Source of the DNA: Stratiolaelaps scimitus
Lineage: Eukaryota > Arthropoda > Arachnida > Mesostigmata > Laelapidae
Direction: 5' to 3'
NCBI GenBank assembly: GCA_019614645.1
Contig: JABWDB010000004.1
Span: forward strand, 24,180,001 to 24,244,000
Length of the DNA stretch: 64,000 nucleotides
Below, piece by piece: positions 1-11,623 of this stretch. How positions within the stretch are numbered: the first letter of the stretch is position 1; every line of letters begins with the position of its first letter. The translations under genes were made by a program, and so were the position numbers. A model generated the notes under the pieces. That model ran no database searches and had not been told where the DNA came from. It worked only from the letters and a program-made list of their open reading frames with translations.

Positions 1-299
1 GCTATTACTGCTACTACTACGACCGCAGCGACCACTAATCAACGATGAGAGTGCCAAGCGAAGTGCTTGTGCTCGCTTGCTTACGAGCCAGGAAAAGGGA
101 ACGTGGAGCTTCGTACGCAAACAAAATGGGGAGAATACGGGCGTGTCGGGATTTTTTTCTCGAAGACGAACTCTCCTCGTGCAACAGGCTATGAGGACAA
201 CGTAGAAGATTAGGCTGCAGGTGTTCATATCTAATTGAGTTTGTGCACTGGAGGAGTCTCCCGGTAGCTTGCCGGAGCTCATTTGTTGCGAATGTTGTC

Positions 300-327
300 A
301 ATAATAATAATAATAATAATAATAATA
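300..327. repeat. (ATA)n microsatellite
   Basis: Uninterrupted run of the trinucleotide AAT/ATA. No coding role is visible. Confidence 0.95.
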
Positions 328-395
328 GGAAGTTTTATGGGTTCCTGTAATTACGTTTGTAAATGTGATGAAAATATTCGTTGTATCGGGAAAAT

Positions 396-472
396 TGCCG
401 GCCGAGTGGCTCATGCTGAAGCTAAAACAACTATTGGACTTGCTCTTAAAGTGTGAGCTCGATTTCGGGTAA
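396..472 (+). repeat. tRNA-derived (SINE-like) fragment
   Basis: The segment opens with GCCGAGTGGC, which resembles the A box of Leu/Ser tRNAs. It ends with GAGCTCGATTTCGGG, which resembles a B box (GGTTCGATTCC). The stems do not pair well enough for a working tRNA, so a tRNA-derived SINE or tRNA pseudogene fits better. Other degenerate A/B-box pieces occur near 31.2, 40.6, 59.4 and 61.5 kb. Identity is inferred from the box motifs only. Confidence 0.35.
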
Positions 473-1430
473 AATCGTTTTTACGTTTTGCTGACTAACC
501 TTTAACCTATATTTTTACAGAAAGAAGAAATTAACCTGTCTTGCTGATAGCATCGTCGTAAACATAAATCAGAATGCTTCAGCGTTTCTGCTCTTAGCCT
601 ACACGGCCAAGGAAGCAGTGGGCTATAATCGCTGGTTCCGTGTTTTAGTCATAAGTCAATTTCATTTATGTTTATGAAAATACAATTGTCTTGTATGAAC
701 GTCTCAAACATTTTAAAATGTCTGTGTTTTCGTGAAAAGTCGGACACAAATATCCGTGCGATACGTACAATAACCCGTGTTTCCGACCTTATTTAAGTTC
801 CTGCCGTAGAGCAGGCTCGGTAGACAAACGATCGATGCGCAATGTCACTACAGGGTTTATGTCAATTTCATTTCATTTGATCTCAGCAGTTTATGGCATA
901 TTGAAGCGCTACACAAACCGCCCGAAGACATATCCTTCTGTGTGTAGCATCATACGGTTAGAGCCGGAAAAATCTCATCCGTTAGCTGACACGACAGCGA
1001 GCCGTTCTACGTGTTGGAAGGTATTCCCCGGTGGCATTTTCTTTACACCTAAACCGGATTACATCCGAATGTCTATTAAGTGTAAAAAAAAGGAAACACC
1101 CTTCGGACGAAAAGAAAACATAGAGAGCTGCTATCTGTAGAGTCGTATGATGCGTTAGGTTTAACGCTATCTTCCTCACCGTGAAGTAATAGATACCCAG
1201 ACCTTCAAGGGACTTATTCACAGGACCGCCATACCATTGCTTTTGCTTCTCTGTGGAAAACGTTTGGCCAGTACACGTGACGTATCCAGCTTTGTCGTTC
1301 TATGAGCTCTCTGAGTCGCTACAATAGAAGACAAGTACGGCTGAAAATAAATACATTCGCTTTGAAAAAAATCCTCTCTTTAAAGAAAATCCTCTATCTC
1401 TTGAGTTCTCGCTCCTCCATGGGCTCTCCC

Positions 1431-1454
1431 TGTCTGTCTCTCTCTCTCTCTCTC
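1431..1454. repeat. (CT)n tract next to a TATA promoter
   Basis: CT/GA repeat ending about 28 bases before a TATA box. GA tracts of this kind bind GAGA-type factors in arthropods, but that role is inferred here. Confidence 0.8.
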
Positions 1455-1481
1455 AGCCCATAACTGTCTCTATAGGGATAG

Positions 1482-1520
1482 TATAAAAGCCTGATAAATC
1501 CTACAAAGAACGGCCAGTCA
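1482..1520 (+). promoter_or_regulatory. TATA box with initiator-like element
   Basis: TATAAAAG at 1482-1489 is followed about 30 bases later by GGCCAGTCAC, close to the arthropod initiator TCAGT. The spacing is what a focused RNA polymerase II promoter has. The first downstream ATG (1565) is followed at once by a stop, so the transcript is either non-coding here or continues towards the two-exon gene starting at 2199. Linking the two is inference. Confidence 0.4.
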
Positions 1521-2198
1521 CAAAGTTCCGCCGACAATCATCATCGCCATCGTATTGGAACACAATGTATTAATAATAATTACATTGGAGACAAAATAAT
1601 TAGCGCCGCTCCCTCGAACACACGAGAGACCTCCGTCAATGAATAGGATTCCATCCAAGTTAATCAAACATCACTAGTGCAGCGTGCTAATCGCGCCACG
1701 CGTACTCCGCCAGTCCGCCCTCTGCGGCAGTCGACTCAAGTCGCGCTTCGACATCGGCATGTGCAGCTCACAGTGAGTTCGACGGCCTTCGAATGGCCTA
1801 CGTACGTGTCCGTAAATAGAGTTGAGTCCCCCGCCTCTCTCCGACAAGTACCAATACTTGTTTAGGGTAGTCGAGTCGACCTGAGTCAAGTACGCCTGTG
1901 CCTGTGTCTACCTATATTCATCTGTGCGTAGGCGGATCCTGCCCGGCTGTCTGCGACGCTCCCTGCTTGCTGGTATTAATTGTCATTAATATAATTGTCA
2001 GTCATTTTTTATGCGTTGCTAGTTGTTGCTGACGGCTATTGTTATTGCTGCCGCTGTCGGTGTTCGGGTTTGGTGTCGCCGCTGTTGCTAGTGCCATCGG
2101 CATTGCTGCGGCCCGCATACATTTGTTTTGTCTCCAGGGAAATGGAACGTGTATGAGGCGCGAGTGAAGCCAAGGCAGCGCGATTTGTGTGTGCAACT

Positions 2199-2522
2199 AT
2201 GAGTTCGGCCACTGTTGGCGTTTGTACTGGTGTCCACACGTCCGTACGCCGACGCAACGACGAGTACGGACGTGTGGAACTCTGTGTGGGAGATGTTGTT
2301 GGGGGTGGACTTGATGGTGTGATGGGAGTTACGTCTCGAAGAAATATCAAAACGCATGCGAGGTAAGTAGACGTTCTTTGTGCCAGGGAGATAGTCCTTT
2401 GTATTAGTGTTGACGACGTTTCTGTTTCAAGCAAAATGCTAACAATAGTTTTAGCCGAACTTTCTCGCACACATAGCGAACTTCGACGCCTCGCAGCAAG
2501 ATTCAGTAAGGTGTCTGACTAG
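2199..2522 (+). CDS. Two-exon gene for an 84-residue protein of unknown function
   Basis: Exon 1 (2199-2362) starts at the first ATG after an in-frame stop and stays open for 54 codons. It ends at a consensus donor AG|GTAAGT. Exon 2 (2432-2522) follows the acceptor TTTCTGTTTCAAG. The 69-base intron joins the frames exactly (phase 2), and the protein ends at TAG 2520-2522. The N-terminal part is rich in Gly and Val, and the C-terminal 30 residues look helical with a heptad-like pattern of Leu and Arg. There is no signal peptide and no domain I recognise. AATAAA at 2816-2821 could be its poly(A) signal, and the TATA site at 1482 its promoter. A long antisense open frame covers the same bases but lacks splice support. 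If exon 2 ends at AAG|GTGTCT (2510), the gene would continue. Confidence 0.5.
2233..2278. repeat. Perfect 15-base inverted repeat inside exon 1
   Basis: The arms at 2233-2247 and 2264-2278 are exact reverse complements (TCCACACGTCCGTAC and its complement), separated by 16 bases. The GC-rich hairpin lies entirely inside the coding part of the gene at 2199. Confidence 0.9.
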
Positions 2523-2599
2523 ATTAGTTAGATACGAATATCTGCGTATTGCACATGAACCTATAACAAACTGAGTCTGTTTGATTCAGCAAGCGTAAA

Positions 2600-3390
2600 T
2601 GCCCTATAATTAGTAGGGCCACCATATTTAGGATAACTTTATCAACGAAGAAACTCACAGATTAACAATTAAAACCCGGAGGAAATGGTGGACATCCACC
2701 TAAATGTTTTCCAAAGGTAATCTTTTAAAACGCCTCGCCAAGGACCCTTTTACAACATAGAGCGAAAGTGTCGTTTAAGAGAACAAGTTGGCTATTCCTC
2801 TCATTAATTGGTGTAAATAAAATATGTATTTAAAGAAAATTAGCCGGCCACACAATTTTCTTAATTATTGTTAATATTCCAGCTGACCCTTCGCTGACTT
2901 TCCATGGGAGGCCTCGGAACCACTATGCTTAATGCCACATTGCTTAACGGGCCTCATGTCGGTCATGCTGGACGATATATTTGGTCGTTCTTCTAATACA
3001 ATCGAACTGAGTGTCATCACAGCTAAGGTGTTTAAATATCATTCTAGAAGTTGCCTATAGGCTACATGGAGACAACACGGCGATGTTATAATGAGTATAC
3101 TCGAATTTATATAATCGTTGGCACTAGTTGTTGCCCCTTTGTACGAGATCCCAACTCATATCAACGTGACAGGAATTTCTTCCTAATTATATTACATAAT
3201 GAATTTTCCCTCTCGATCTAATATCCGTCGGGCGTTTTGTATGTTATTTGTCTTGTCAGGGCAATTCTGCCCCATTTCCTCATTGCTCCATTAGTTAGTA
3301 TAATATATAATAGTAGAAAACGTACATGCATTGTATTATAAATGGTTTCAGCAAGGTCAATATATTTACCCCGGCGGTTCGCGCGCTATT
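2600..3390. other. Gene-free stretch
   Basis: AT-rich sequence with no long open frame, no repeat family I can name and only the possible poly(A) hexamer at 2816-2821. Confidence 0.5.
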
Positions 3391-4216
3391 CTAGTTAGCG
3401 TTCCCGTCATCCACGTTATAAAACCCAATCGCATGAATTCCCGCACGAGGATCCTTTATCGGCCATATGGCCAGCCGTACAACGCCCGCCTTGACCGCAT
3501 ATGCCTCTAGCCACAGAATGAGTCTATGCAGAACGACAACCTCTGCTCGATAAAAATTATAGGTGGCGTACCATTCTGCACTTAGCCTGACGCAAGCATA
3601 AAATAGCATTGCGCATTTCAATAAACAATTGAATTATTATGCTTATCTATCCACCGCTAACGAAACGAACACAAGTCCTCTGAACGAACCTGCCCTATGA
3701 AGGTTTCGGTCGTTCGTGCTTTGCTAACAATAATAATAATAATAGAACAGGATAGTATTAAGTGGTGACTTTTCCTCGCGCTATACACGCAACGATGCTT
3801 GCTTTTGCTTACGTTCGATTGCATGCCACTGCATATAACTCCTATAGAGGATACGAACGAGGAAATGGATTCCGTTCCTTGAGAGCGTTCTTCGCATAGT
3901 GGACCCGAACAAGTAATCTTGAAGTAGATGATCATGTGGAGTAGCTTGGGATGCCCACTCTCTCCATTCTCGGATGCTGCGGCCTGTATATTCGGCATGA
4001 TAGTGCATTTTTTCAGCAGTCCACGCCATCGTCACAACCAAAACGTCTGGCCTATCGAAGTACGACTCATAATGTCGCGCTGTATCGATCGAGGAGATGA
4101 AGACACCTTGTTCCAATAGACTAATCAGGTTTATAGCTAAATTTCCACAGCAAATCCGAGAAAATTGAGCTGTCAGCCAAATTTCCACAGTCAAATCCGA
4201 TTAAATATTACTTACC
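3391..4216 (-). CDS. Candidate multi-exon gene, product unknown
   Basis: On the minus strand an open frame ends at a strong donor, TG|GTAAGT (4215-4210). It joins in frame to an exon starting at 4120 after GATTAG; the intron is 95 bases. That exon stays open for about 100 codons and has a possible donor GTAAGC at 3812. A third exon (3575-3391, acceptor GTGCAG) joins in frame and ends at TAG, with a C-terminus reading GFYNVDDGNAN. The middle exon is rich in His, Tyr, Trp and Arg (for example WTAEKMHYHAEYTG) and contains no membrane segment. The first exon is open up to 4415 but has no ATG, so the start lies further upstream or in an unseen exon. I recognise no domain. Three phase-compatible junctions argue for a gene or a recent pseudogene. 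Confidence 0.35.
4139..4200. repeat. Short direct repeat
   Basis: AAATTTCCACAG-CAAATCCGA occurs at 4139-4159 and again, with one extra T, at 4179-4200. It lies in the proposed intron of the minus-strand candidate. Confidence 0.85.
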
Positions 4217-4521
4217 ACCGGTCGAGTCGCTCTCGCCTGCAGCTAGTACTGTTGTAGAATACGCAGTCATGAAAGAACAACAACAGACTGAACTTTCTTT
4301 CTCCGGAACAAGGCGCAAATCGAAAAAAAATGCTGATTTTGAGAGTCGGAGTGCCAAGACAGAGCTGGTATATGGTGACGATGGTAGATCGAACTATTGG
4401 AGACAGTGAGGCCAACCTGCCTAGCCGAACTCTTCTCCAATGCTTTCTTCTAAATAACGGGACAGTTTACTGTTTGGTTCGTTACCATCTCTCCTCTTGT
4501 CCTCTATTATTATTATTATTA

Positions 4522-5797
4522 TTAGGTAGTCCCAAGCAAACTGTCGCCTCTTTAAATGCCAATAACTTTTGAACTAAATGAGTTAGAACAAAGATCTTTT
4601 GGTATGAGTTAGGGGTACTCTCCAGCTTTATTGACACACCGATTCCAGCGCTCTGGGAGTTTTGAAATAGCCAAATATTTACCATTTGCGTTTCCATACA
4701 TAATTTCGTTATCTATTGCTTTTGTGAGTAACTCGACGGTTGCATATGGAACCCCACCTATTGCCCTTTTTAATGCATGGAAACAACCATAATCACATGG
4801 GCTTAAATCAGGAGAATATGGGGGTTGATACCAACGCTCAATATTGTTCCCCTCCATCCAGGTCGTAATTTCAGCAGTGCGGTGAGGTCTTGCGTTGTCA
4901 TCGAGTAACCTCACTCGGTGCTGTCGATCCCCACGCCATTTGTTCATCAATGTCTTCAAAAAGTCGAGATATCGGGGAGCATTGAGTTTTTCGTTTGCCG
5001 CTAATATTTCGTAATAGCAAACACCCTTGATATCCAGAGCGAGTATAATCAACACCTTTCGCCCGAATCTATCTGGAACTACCACAGACGCCGCCACTTC
5101 ACCTTGTCGGAGCCACTGTTTTGCTTGGTCCTTCTCAGGGGGTCTATGCAGGCTAACCCATGTCTCGTCTATCGACACGGTGTGCTCTAAGCGACTGGTT
5201 TGTTGCGTATAAGTATTCAAATTAGATGTCGAACACTCCACACGCATTTTCATTTGGTCAGCACTCAGTTTATGGGGAACCCATTTTTCATTGATTTTCT
5301 TCTTCTTCAGTATATTGGTGATAATTCTATAACACGTCGTCCGAAGAATCAAAGTTTCAGACCCCGTGGACCAAGCTCTAGTTTGCTCAAAAGCTGCCTT
5401 GATTCTTTCAATCCGTTCGTCCCTTGTCGCACCTGATTGCTGGTCCCCACCTCGATGGTCATCGGTGTCCATATCTCCACTGTTAAATCGCTCGCACCAA
5501 CGTTGCACCGTTCGCAGGCATAAGGCAGACCTGCCGTACGCGTTCACTAATTGTCGATGGATTTCAGCTGGAGGGTGTTTTTGGAGAAACAAAAACTTGA
5601 TGATTTCCCGTTGATTTTTGGGGGAATTTGAACTTTTTGCTGCAGCGTCCATCTTTCTGATCGTATCGAAACCACTCAGTGTTCGAAAGGAAGCCACGTT
5701 CCTACCGCGTGCCCACTCCAAAAATGAACGCATTGTGTGGCGTAGTTCGGGCTGTGCGCCATCCGAAAGGCTCGACAATTTGCTTGGGACTACCTAA
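4522..5797 (-). mobile_element. Complete mariner-family DNA transposon (1276 bp)
   Basis: Both ends carry the same terminal inverted repeat, beginning TTAGGTAGTCCCAAGCAAA; 24 of the first 25 bases match. TA dinucleotides directly flank the element at 4520-4521 and 5798-5799, the target-site duplication expected of IS630/Tc1/mariner transposons. The length, TIR start TTAGG and single transposase gene are all typical of mariner. The left end abuts an (ATT)n tract. Intact TIRs, clean target duplication and an open transposase frame suggest recent insertion. Whether it is still active cannot be judged from one copy. Confidence 0.95.
4609..5652 (-). CDS. Mariner transposase, D,D34D catalytic triad
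   Basis: Cut-and-paste transposase of the mariner family, acting in the nucleus on its own TIRs and inserting at TA. Starting at the ATG at 5652 gives 347 residues, the usual mariner length. An in-frame ATG at 5733 would add 27 residues, and the frame is open to within the TIR. The N-terminal third holds the helix-turn-helix DNA-binding region (around AEIHRQL and TVQRWCERF). The linker motif WVPHKLS is present, matching the family WVPHEL. Counting from the 5652 start, the catalytic Asp residues are D162 (VSIDETW), D252 (LLDDNARPH) and D287 (YSPDLSPCDYG). The last two are separated by exactly 34 residues. No stop or frameshift interrupts it. The subfamily is not assigned. Confidence 0.95.
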   Translation of the reverse strand: MDAAAKSSNSPKNQREIIKFLFLQKHPPAEIHRQLVNAYGRSALCLRTVQRWCERFNSGDMDTDDHRGGDQQSGATRDERIERIKAAFEQTRAWSTGSETLILRTTCYRIITNILKKKKINEKWVPHKLSADQMKMRVECSTSNLNTYTQQTSRLEHTVSIDETWVSLHRPPEKDQAKQWLRQGEVAASVVVPDRFGRKVLIILALDIKGVCYYEILAANEKLNAPRYLDFLKTLMNKWRGDRQHRVRLLDDNARPHRTAEITTWMEGNNIERWYQPPYSPDLSPCDYGCFHALKRAIGGVPYATVELLTKAIDNEIMYGNANGKYLAISKLPERWNRCVNKAGEYP

Positions 5798-5799
5798 TA

Positions 5800-8196
5800 T
5801 TATGTGATGTTACAGATCAATTCAGCTGTGCATAGCTAAGGATACATATGCGGTCGTGTACACCCCGGCGAAAACGCAACATTTGATGGCAATTTTCGGC
5901 GAGCCATCTAAATAACCCGGGCTATCCCGAAACGATGCGAATTAGGAATAGAAAATGGAAGCACTAACTGAGATTTCTGAATCCCACAGAGTTAAGCTGG
6001 AGATTGCTGCTTTCGGCTTCGCCAACTTCCACGTTCCCTTGAATTTAAACGGTACAGGAAAGATAGACGCAACAGAGAAAAGAGGGACTACATAGAGGAC
6101 ATTTATCAGTAACTAATTTTTTATTAGCTACTGATATTGTTGTTGTCTGCATTCGTTCGTTTAAAATTGATATCAATAATAATAGCCTCGAACCACGAAC
6201 CGCACAGGATGTTTTTTTGGCCTATAACGATCGTGTCAAAATGTAGTCACCCTGTATACATTTATCTTTATTCTCTTTTGTCTAAAAACACAATCCACTT
6301 CGTTGGTGGCACTCGTGGCTAGGCGTGAACCCGCAGCGATTTCGTGCGGGTATCAGCGCAAACGACGGAGGCACGGAGCTTGTTAGCAAATTACTACGGC
6401 AACATTTTATGTCTATTAGAAAATTTCACTCCTATGGACGGTCGGTCTGACAGTAGGTTTCTACAGCAGGTTGTGTGCTCGTCCCTTGGGTTCAGACACT
6501 GCCTTACGGTCGGCCAGCTCAGGCGTTGAGTGGTGGTACTCGCACGCGCTTGCATCAGACGTGTCTAAGAAGGTGTAACGACCTTGCTGCTTATGAAGAG
6601 AGACAGGGGACTTCAACAGGAAGTGTCCATGTCCTTCAGCCTTCCAGGCTGCCAACGTCAACTCATCGTCTGCAGGGAAAAACGTTAATAGCTCTAAGGA
6701 GGCGACGAACTTCAACGCTGCCGAACCAGGATAGCTTTAGCTGGACGTAGTAGACAGTAAGAGTATTCTCTCGATTAAAAATAATATATAGATAGCGCCA
6801 GCAGTGGCTGCAGCAGTGACCAATCTAATATTCACTGCTGGCTAGTCAAATGTGATTGCAACGTGCGTTGCAGGTAGATTTTTAAGCGTCAACCTGTAAA
6901 GTACAAACGTCCATCGGCTAACGGCCAGAGAAAGCAGGACTTGTACCTTGGACGGTGTCTTTTTTCCGATCGAGCAAAGGAGTGCACCTAAATTAGGCTC
7001 TACCAGAAAAAAACTGAACCTGACTCCTTTAGTGGCAGAAAAAATGAAACCTCCATCTTAACCTTTACCAGCCCTACGGTGGCTATTGAGATGGCGCGCG
7101 CATGCAGCAAAATCATTATGCCCTAATGACTATCTGTACGATTAACCATTAATGACATGTTTTGGCGTTCTCTTGCTTTGTTACCAACAACAAATCTGAA
7201 ATCTGAACGGATCAAACACCACTTGCTGTCAGACGTGAATGATCATTGTCTGGGGGAATTGACTACTGGCAGCTGTCTACTTGGGAGCACCCCGCAATGG
7301 CTTCGAGCTGTAGCTCTTCAACTGCAGCAGCTGCAGGGCAGAATCAGCCAGAAGCGACGTTAAGAGATCAAAGAGAAACATGAGGCAGTGGTTGACGGCA
7401 GTCGATGGTCGCTTGGCGGCCTACAACTGGTCCAGCGTGGTGAAAAGTCGGCCCTGCCGAAGGATTTCGTGCTAAGGATTTATTGCCCTCCGGCGAGAGG
7501 GTGTCGGCGCATTGTCGACTAACGCGAATGGAACGAGAAAAAGTCTGGAAAAAGCTTGCGCTGGTCTGTCTGGCAGACCCCGCACGGTCCGAGCGGACGC
7601 CAACTCCGCTCCTGAAAGCTCCTTGACGGCTCCGTCGTCGAGAGGAGCTATTGTATTGTGGCGGCAGTAGCGACAGCGGGGCGCGCGCCTAGACGGGAGC
7701 TTTACGGACTTGAATCGACGCTGCGGGAGTCAGTGGATTGTATACTGTGGCCACAGTTCAATGTTCAGCCGCGATATGCTGCTTTGGAAATCGCTGACTG
7801 ACAACAACATCAACCCTCCGATGTGATAATATAATGCGAAATGATGAGAGTAATGGTTCAGAGAAATCATTGATCGGGCCTATGTGATATGAGAGTTTAA
7901 TTTGTAAACCATATATATATATATAAATTGCTATTAAGAAATATGTGCGTTTTTGTCTACTGAAATAATTCCCTAACTGCCTCGAAGGACATAGTCCATA
8001 TGGCATGTCCACATTTGTTTGACATTTTGCCATCTACGAGATTTATATGGTATTTTGTATTACCATTTATTTTATTTATTATTATTTTTTTACTCAGTAT
8101 GGTATCGATACAAATTTTTTTCTCTCACTTATTTAAAAATAGTTCGCCACAAACATGCTACGTATAATAACTTGATTGAATCACTATTGAAATCAA

Positions 8197-8233
<37 letters not shown>

Positions 8234-11180
8234 CAATACCAGAGTATGGGCACACTTACACCTTGCCTAGACCCGTAAGTCTCGAGATGAGTTCTCAAAC
8301 GCTTACGTTTCGGACGAGATAATGAGTAACTTTTCTAAGTAACATATGAAACACGACGCCAAGACTCTGTCCATGCACCGAAGAAGATGATGTACATTTC
8401 AATACATACTCAAAAGGCAAAGAGACTCGATGTGAAGCCTCAGGGCAGATTCATCCGGAACACTGGACCGAGTCCATCGGGAAATCATTTCGTGGATTTG
8501 GGGAAACGTCAATTGCCAAAGGAAAAAGCTGACTATACGAGACGATGTCCAAACATATGAAGAGATATTGGATCGTTCGAATGAAAGCCGCTGCGGTCAG
8601 ATAGATTCATTTTTTGAGATTAATTTTAGAAAAGAGGGTGAGAGAGAGAGAGAGCGCGAGTAAGAGCGAGAATCTCCGATTGTAACTCAAGGTGAACTCA
8701 AAAGCTTGGAAATAGGGAACCATGTAAACGGCTCCAACTGCGAACCATTTTTCATTTATTGAAACAGCTAGCAGCGAGTATAGCACAGTCGAACCATAAT
8801 CACAATAATAATCATCCTAATAATAATAATAATAATAATAATAACGATAATACCAAGCTCCAGGCAACCAAGTAAAGGTAAAGGTAAAGGTTTTATTGGT
8901 TTATTAAAGGAGCTGCATAGTAGATGTATATTGTGTATTGTTTCGATATTATACAACACTATGAAAAAAATTGGGGTTGACATATGTCTCCGATCCCGAT
9001 GATAGTTCTCGAATTTCTAACTGCGACTCTCCTTATCGTATTGGCTAGTTACATGAAATAATTACAAACGCGATAGCGAAGCAGATGGTCGCGTCGTTTG
9101 GAATTGAGTAAAATCAATGAGCTATATAATTTTTTAAATCGAAGCATGAGTGTTGCACATAATCACGTATATATCTGAGCACTGTTTGTGTCGGGAGCAC
9201 GAGGGCGTCAACAACTGCTACACGTTTAAAAATAATTTCGGAGTCTAGCGAGAAAGCTTCATCTTTTTTCGAATCGTACTTTTAGCTTGGCGTCAATACC
9301 TGATCCGCGCTATTTCTCATTCGGGATTCTGTAGATTGAGCTCGAATTAGCTTAAACCTTTCCGGAGCACGGCAGCTTCCGACTGCCGCTGTTCTCCTCT
9401 TTCTGCGGGAAGTGGATACGCGTTGCGTCTCTCGTTCACGGTGGATGCTTCTCCTGCGCAAGGCTTCTTCGTCAATGTGGCAAGACGTTTTTAGTATAGC
9501 CTTATGTACGACTGACGTAATAGCCAACTTTACGTGACAGGCGCGGGTAGTGCAGTTCGCTTGTTGAACGTCGGCTGACGGCACGGCGAGATGACAACGA
9601 CAACATTGCAATCAGTGAGCTTTTAGCCAATGACAGGTTTGTGACAGAGGTGGCGGAAAAAGTGCGCACCTCAGTTGGACGCCTACAGCCGCTCGTACTG
9701 CTGCGGCTGATGGTCCAAAACACGTTCCAGAGATTTGCGTCGTAAGCCTTTTGAAGGATGTCGTAGATGCGTATGTGCATGTTATATGGTGATCAGTTTG
9801 CCGGTAAAGCATTATCAGCACTAGCGAGCTACTAGCTGTATCGTACCTAGAGACGAATCGCCTGACGATACATCCGACAGTATTGTACATACATGTATAT
9901 TTTGTGGTTGTTGCGTAGTATTATGGGTAGCACCACATGTGTCTAAAATCGGTTTTTCATCCGTTCAACAAGATTTGTTGGAAGAGCATTTTCCAGAATA
10001 TATATATATATATATATTAATTTATTTATTTATTCAAGAATATCTGTCTCCGTTAAACGTGCTTCGAAGATACTTTAATATATACTTTAATAAACCTAGT
10101 CGGCAAAAATATATATATATAATATTATATATACATATTTGTTTCAATTAAATTTTATATAAACAGCATGCACAAAGTATTCTTTCAAAAGTAGCCTCAT
10201 CCATTTTTTTAACAAACATCACAGTTATATTGCATAGTTGCAAGCATGTTTGGAATATCTTTTTCATACTATTTCCCGAAAGCACTGTACAGTAGATACC
10301 TTCGTATACATATGAATATATATTGTCCTTGATGTTAATCTATCTGGTGGCCACGACCAAGTTCTATCAGCCGTGTCGACTCCTCTTAGTGTACTTAGTA
10401 TTTGGGGGCAAGTTTTCATGTGTTTGTCTCTGATTTTCAGAGAGGGTTTACTCCGTAGGGACCGTCCACACTTTTCACTGTTAGTCGAGTATCGAAAATG
10501 AGGGCTTGAAGTGCGGCGAGCTTCGACGACATCGTGATGGCCCATTCTTGTACGTCAAAGCTTTCACTGGCGCTTACTTCGACGTTCTTACGTGTGAGGT
10601 ATAGCGAACAGCGGCTGAGCGCACACTTCGGAGGATGACACACTCGTTTTATGACAGGTAGAATCTGACCTGAACTGAATCCTCGGGGTATCTATATATG
10701 CGTGCCGTATACACCGTACAAATAGTATACATGTGTGTGGGCACTGTCAGCATTACCGGCAAATCGTAGAGCAGAAAACCCTTGTCGACGATACACGGCA
10801 TGGTGAATGACGGGCAAGAGCAAAAGGGTTGCGTCGCTGTTCTCGGCCTCTAGAAGGGGACGCTCTTTCTCTCTCTCTCTCTCTCCCTCTCTGGAACCGG
10901 CAGTTGTAATGACACAGTCGAGAAGACACTGGTTTCGTTCGTCGGCTGCTTGACAGTTGTGACAATGTGTCAATACAAAGTAGAAAGGCTTGAGAACTCG
11001 AAACGGACAGGCTACAAGCGTTCGTAACACCAACTGCTGGCCTCTCTTTCAATGCTGTCTCAGCCTATCTATATATAGGTGCAGGACATCAGTGCATTGT
11101 CGTATACAGGTGCCTGTGCTATTTTGTCATTATGCCGTTTCTTTAAAGATCCTAATATTTTATTGCGCCGGTCCACGACT
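5800..11180. other. Long stretch without a supported gene
   Basis: Contains (TA)n at 7911-7925, 8200-8232 and 9999-10017, (GA)n at 8641-8654, (AAT)n at 8818-8845, AAAGGT repeats at 8873-8892 and (CT)n at 10865-10892. A GC-richer patch lies at 7260-7730. There the small ORF starting at 7297 (29 codons, Ser/Ala-rich N-terminus) has a good ATG context but no convincing splice site. On + at 9548-9741 an ATG-less open frame encodes a helical-looking peptide (ELLANDRFVTEVAEKVR) ending at TAA; it could be an exon or a relic. I see nothing else. Confidence 0.4.
8200..8232. repeat. (TA)n microsatellite
   Basis: About 16 TA units in an AT-rich region. Confidence 0.95.
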
Positions 11181-11623
11181 CTGGTGAGGGTCGGGAGGAC
11201 GCTTTCGAACAATCTGTCTTTATTAAAACATACAATAGATTGAAATAAATTACTCCTCTGTTTGTAATCGATTGTTCAGTACTGTTGATTATGGACGGAG
11301 GGATTCCTCCCTTGATGAAGTAATCGCTGGCTTAAATAGCACTAATATATGCGTGTGGTGAAATCTGTGATTTAAGGTGAATTGAAAGTTACTGAAGACA
11401 ATTGCTGATAGATGTTTGTGTAAGAGACGCGTGCTGACAACTGTTCTGGACGGTCGCATTTCTGTCGTGCGGTGACAAAGGGATGAGAACCTGGGGTCTC
11501 CACGGAGACTGCTTAATCACCTCCGCGCCACAAAGTAGCAGGAAACGACTACGAACTCGGTGAGTACGTCCTACAATTTCTAGGAATTTCACAGAATTTG
11601 GGTAGTAGCGACGGTTCGTCTGG

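Noticed and set aside
2042..2470. 142-codon frame on - over the two-exon + gene
   Set aside because: It is antisense to a model with ATG, consensus donor, acceptor and exact phase. Its own composition is Thr/Ser/Pro-rich with no domain.
5653..5778. Extended transposase start at 5778
   Set aside because: The codon there is TTG and lies inside the terminal inverted repeat; the ATG at 5652 gives the normal mariner length.
8019..8270. Ile/Tyr repeat proteins over (TA)n tracts (also near 10.0, 18.66, 55.2 and 57.7 kb)
   Set aside because: IYIYIY is the translation of (TA)n; no other support.
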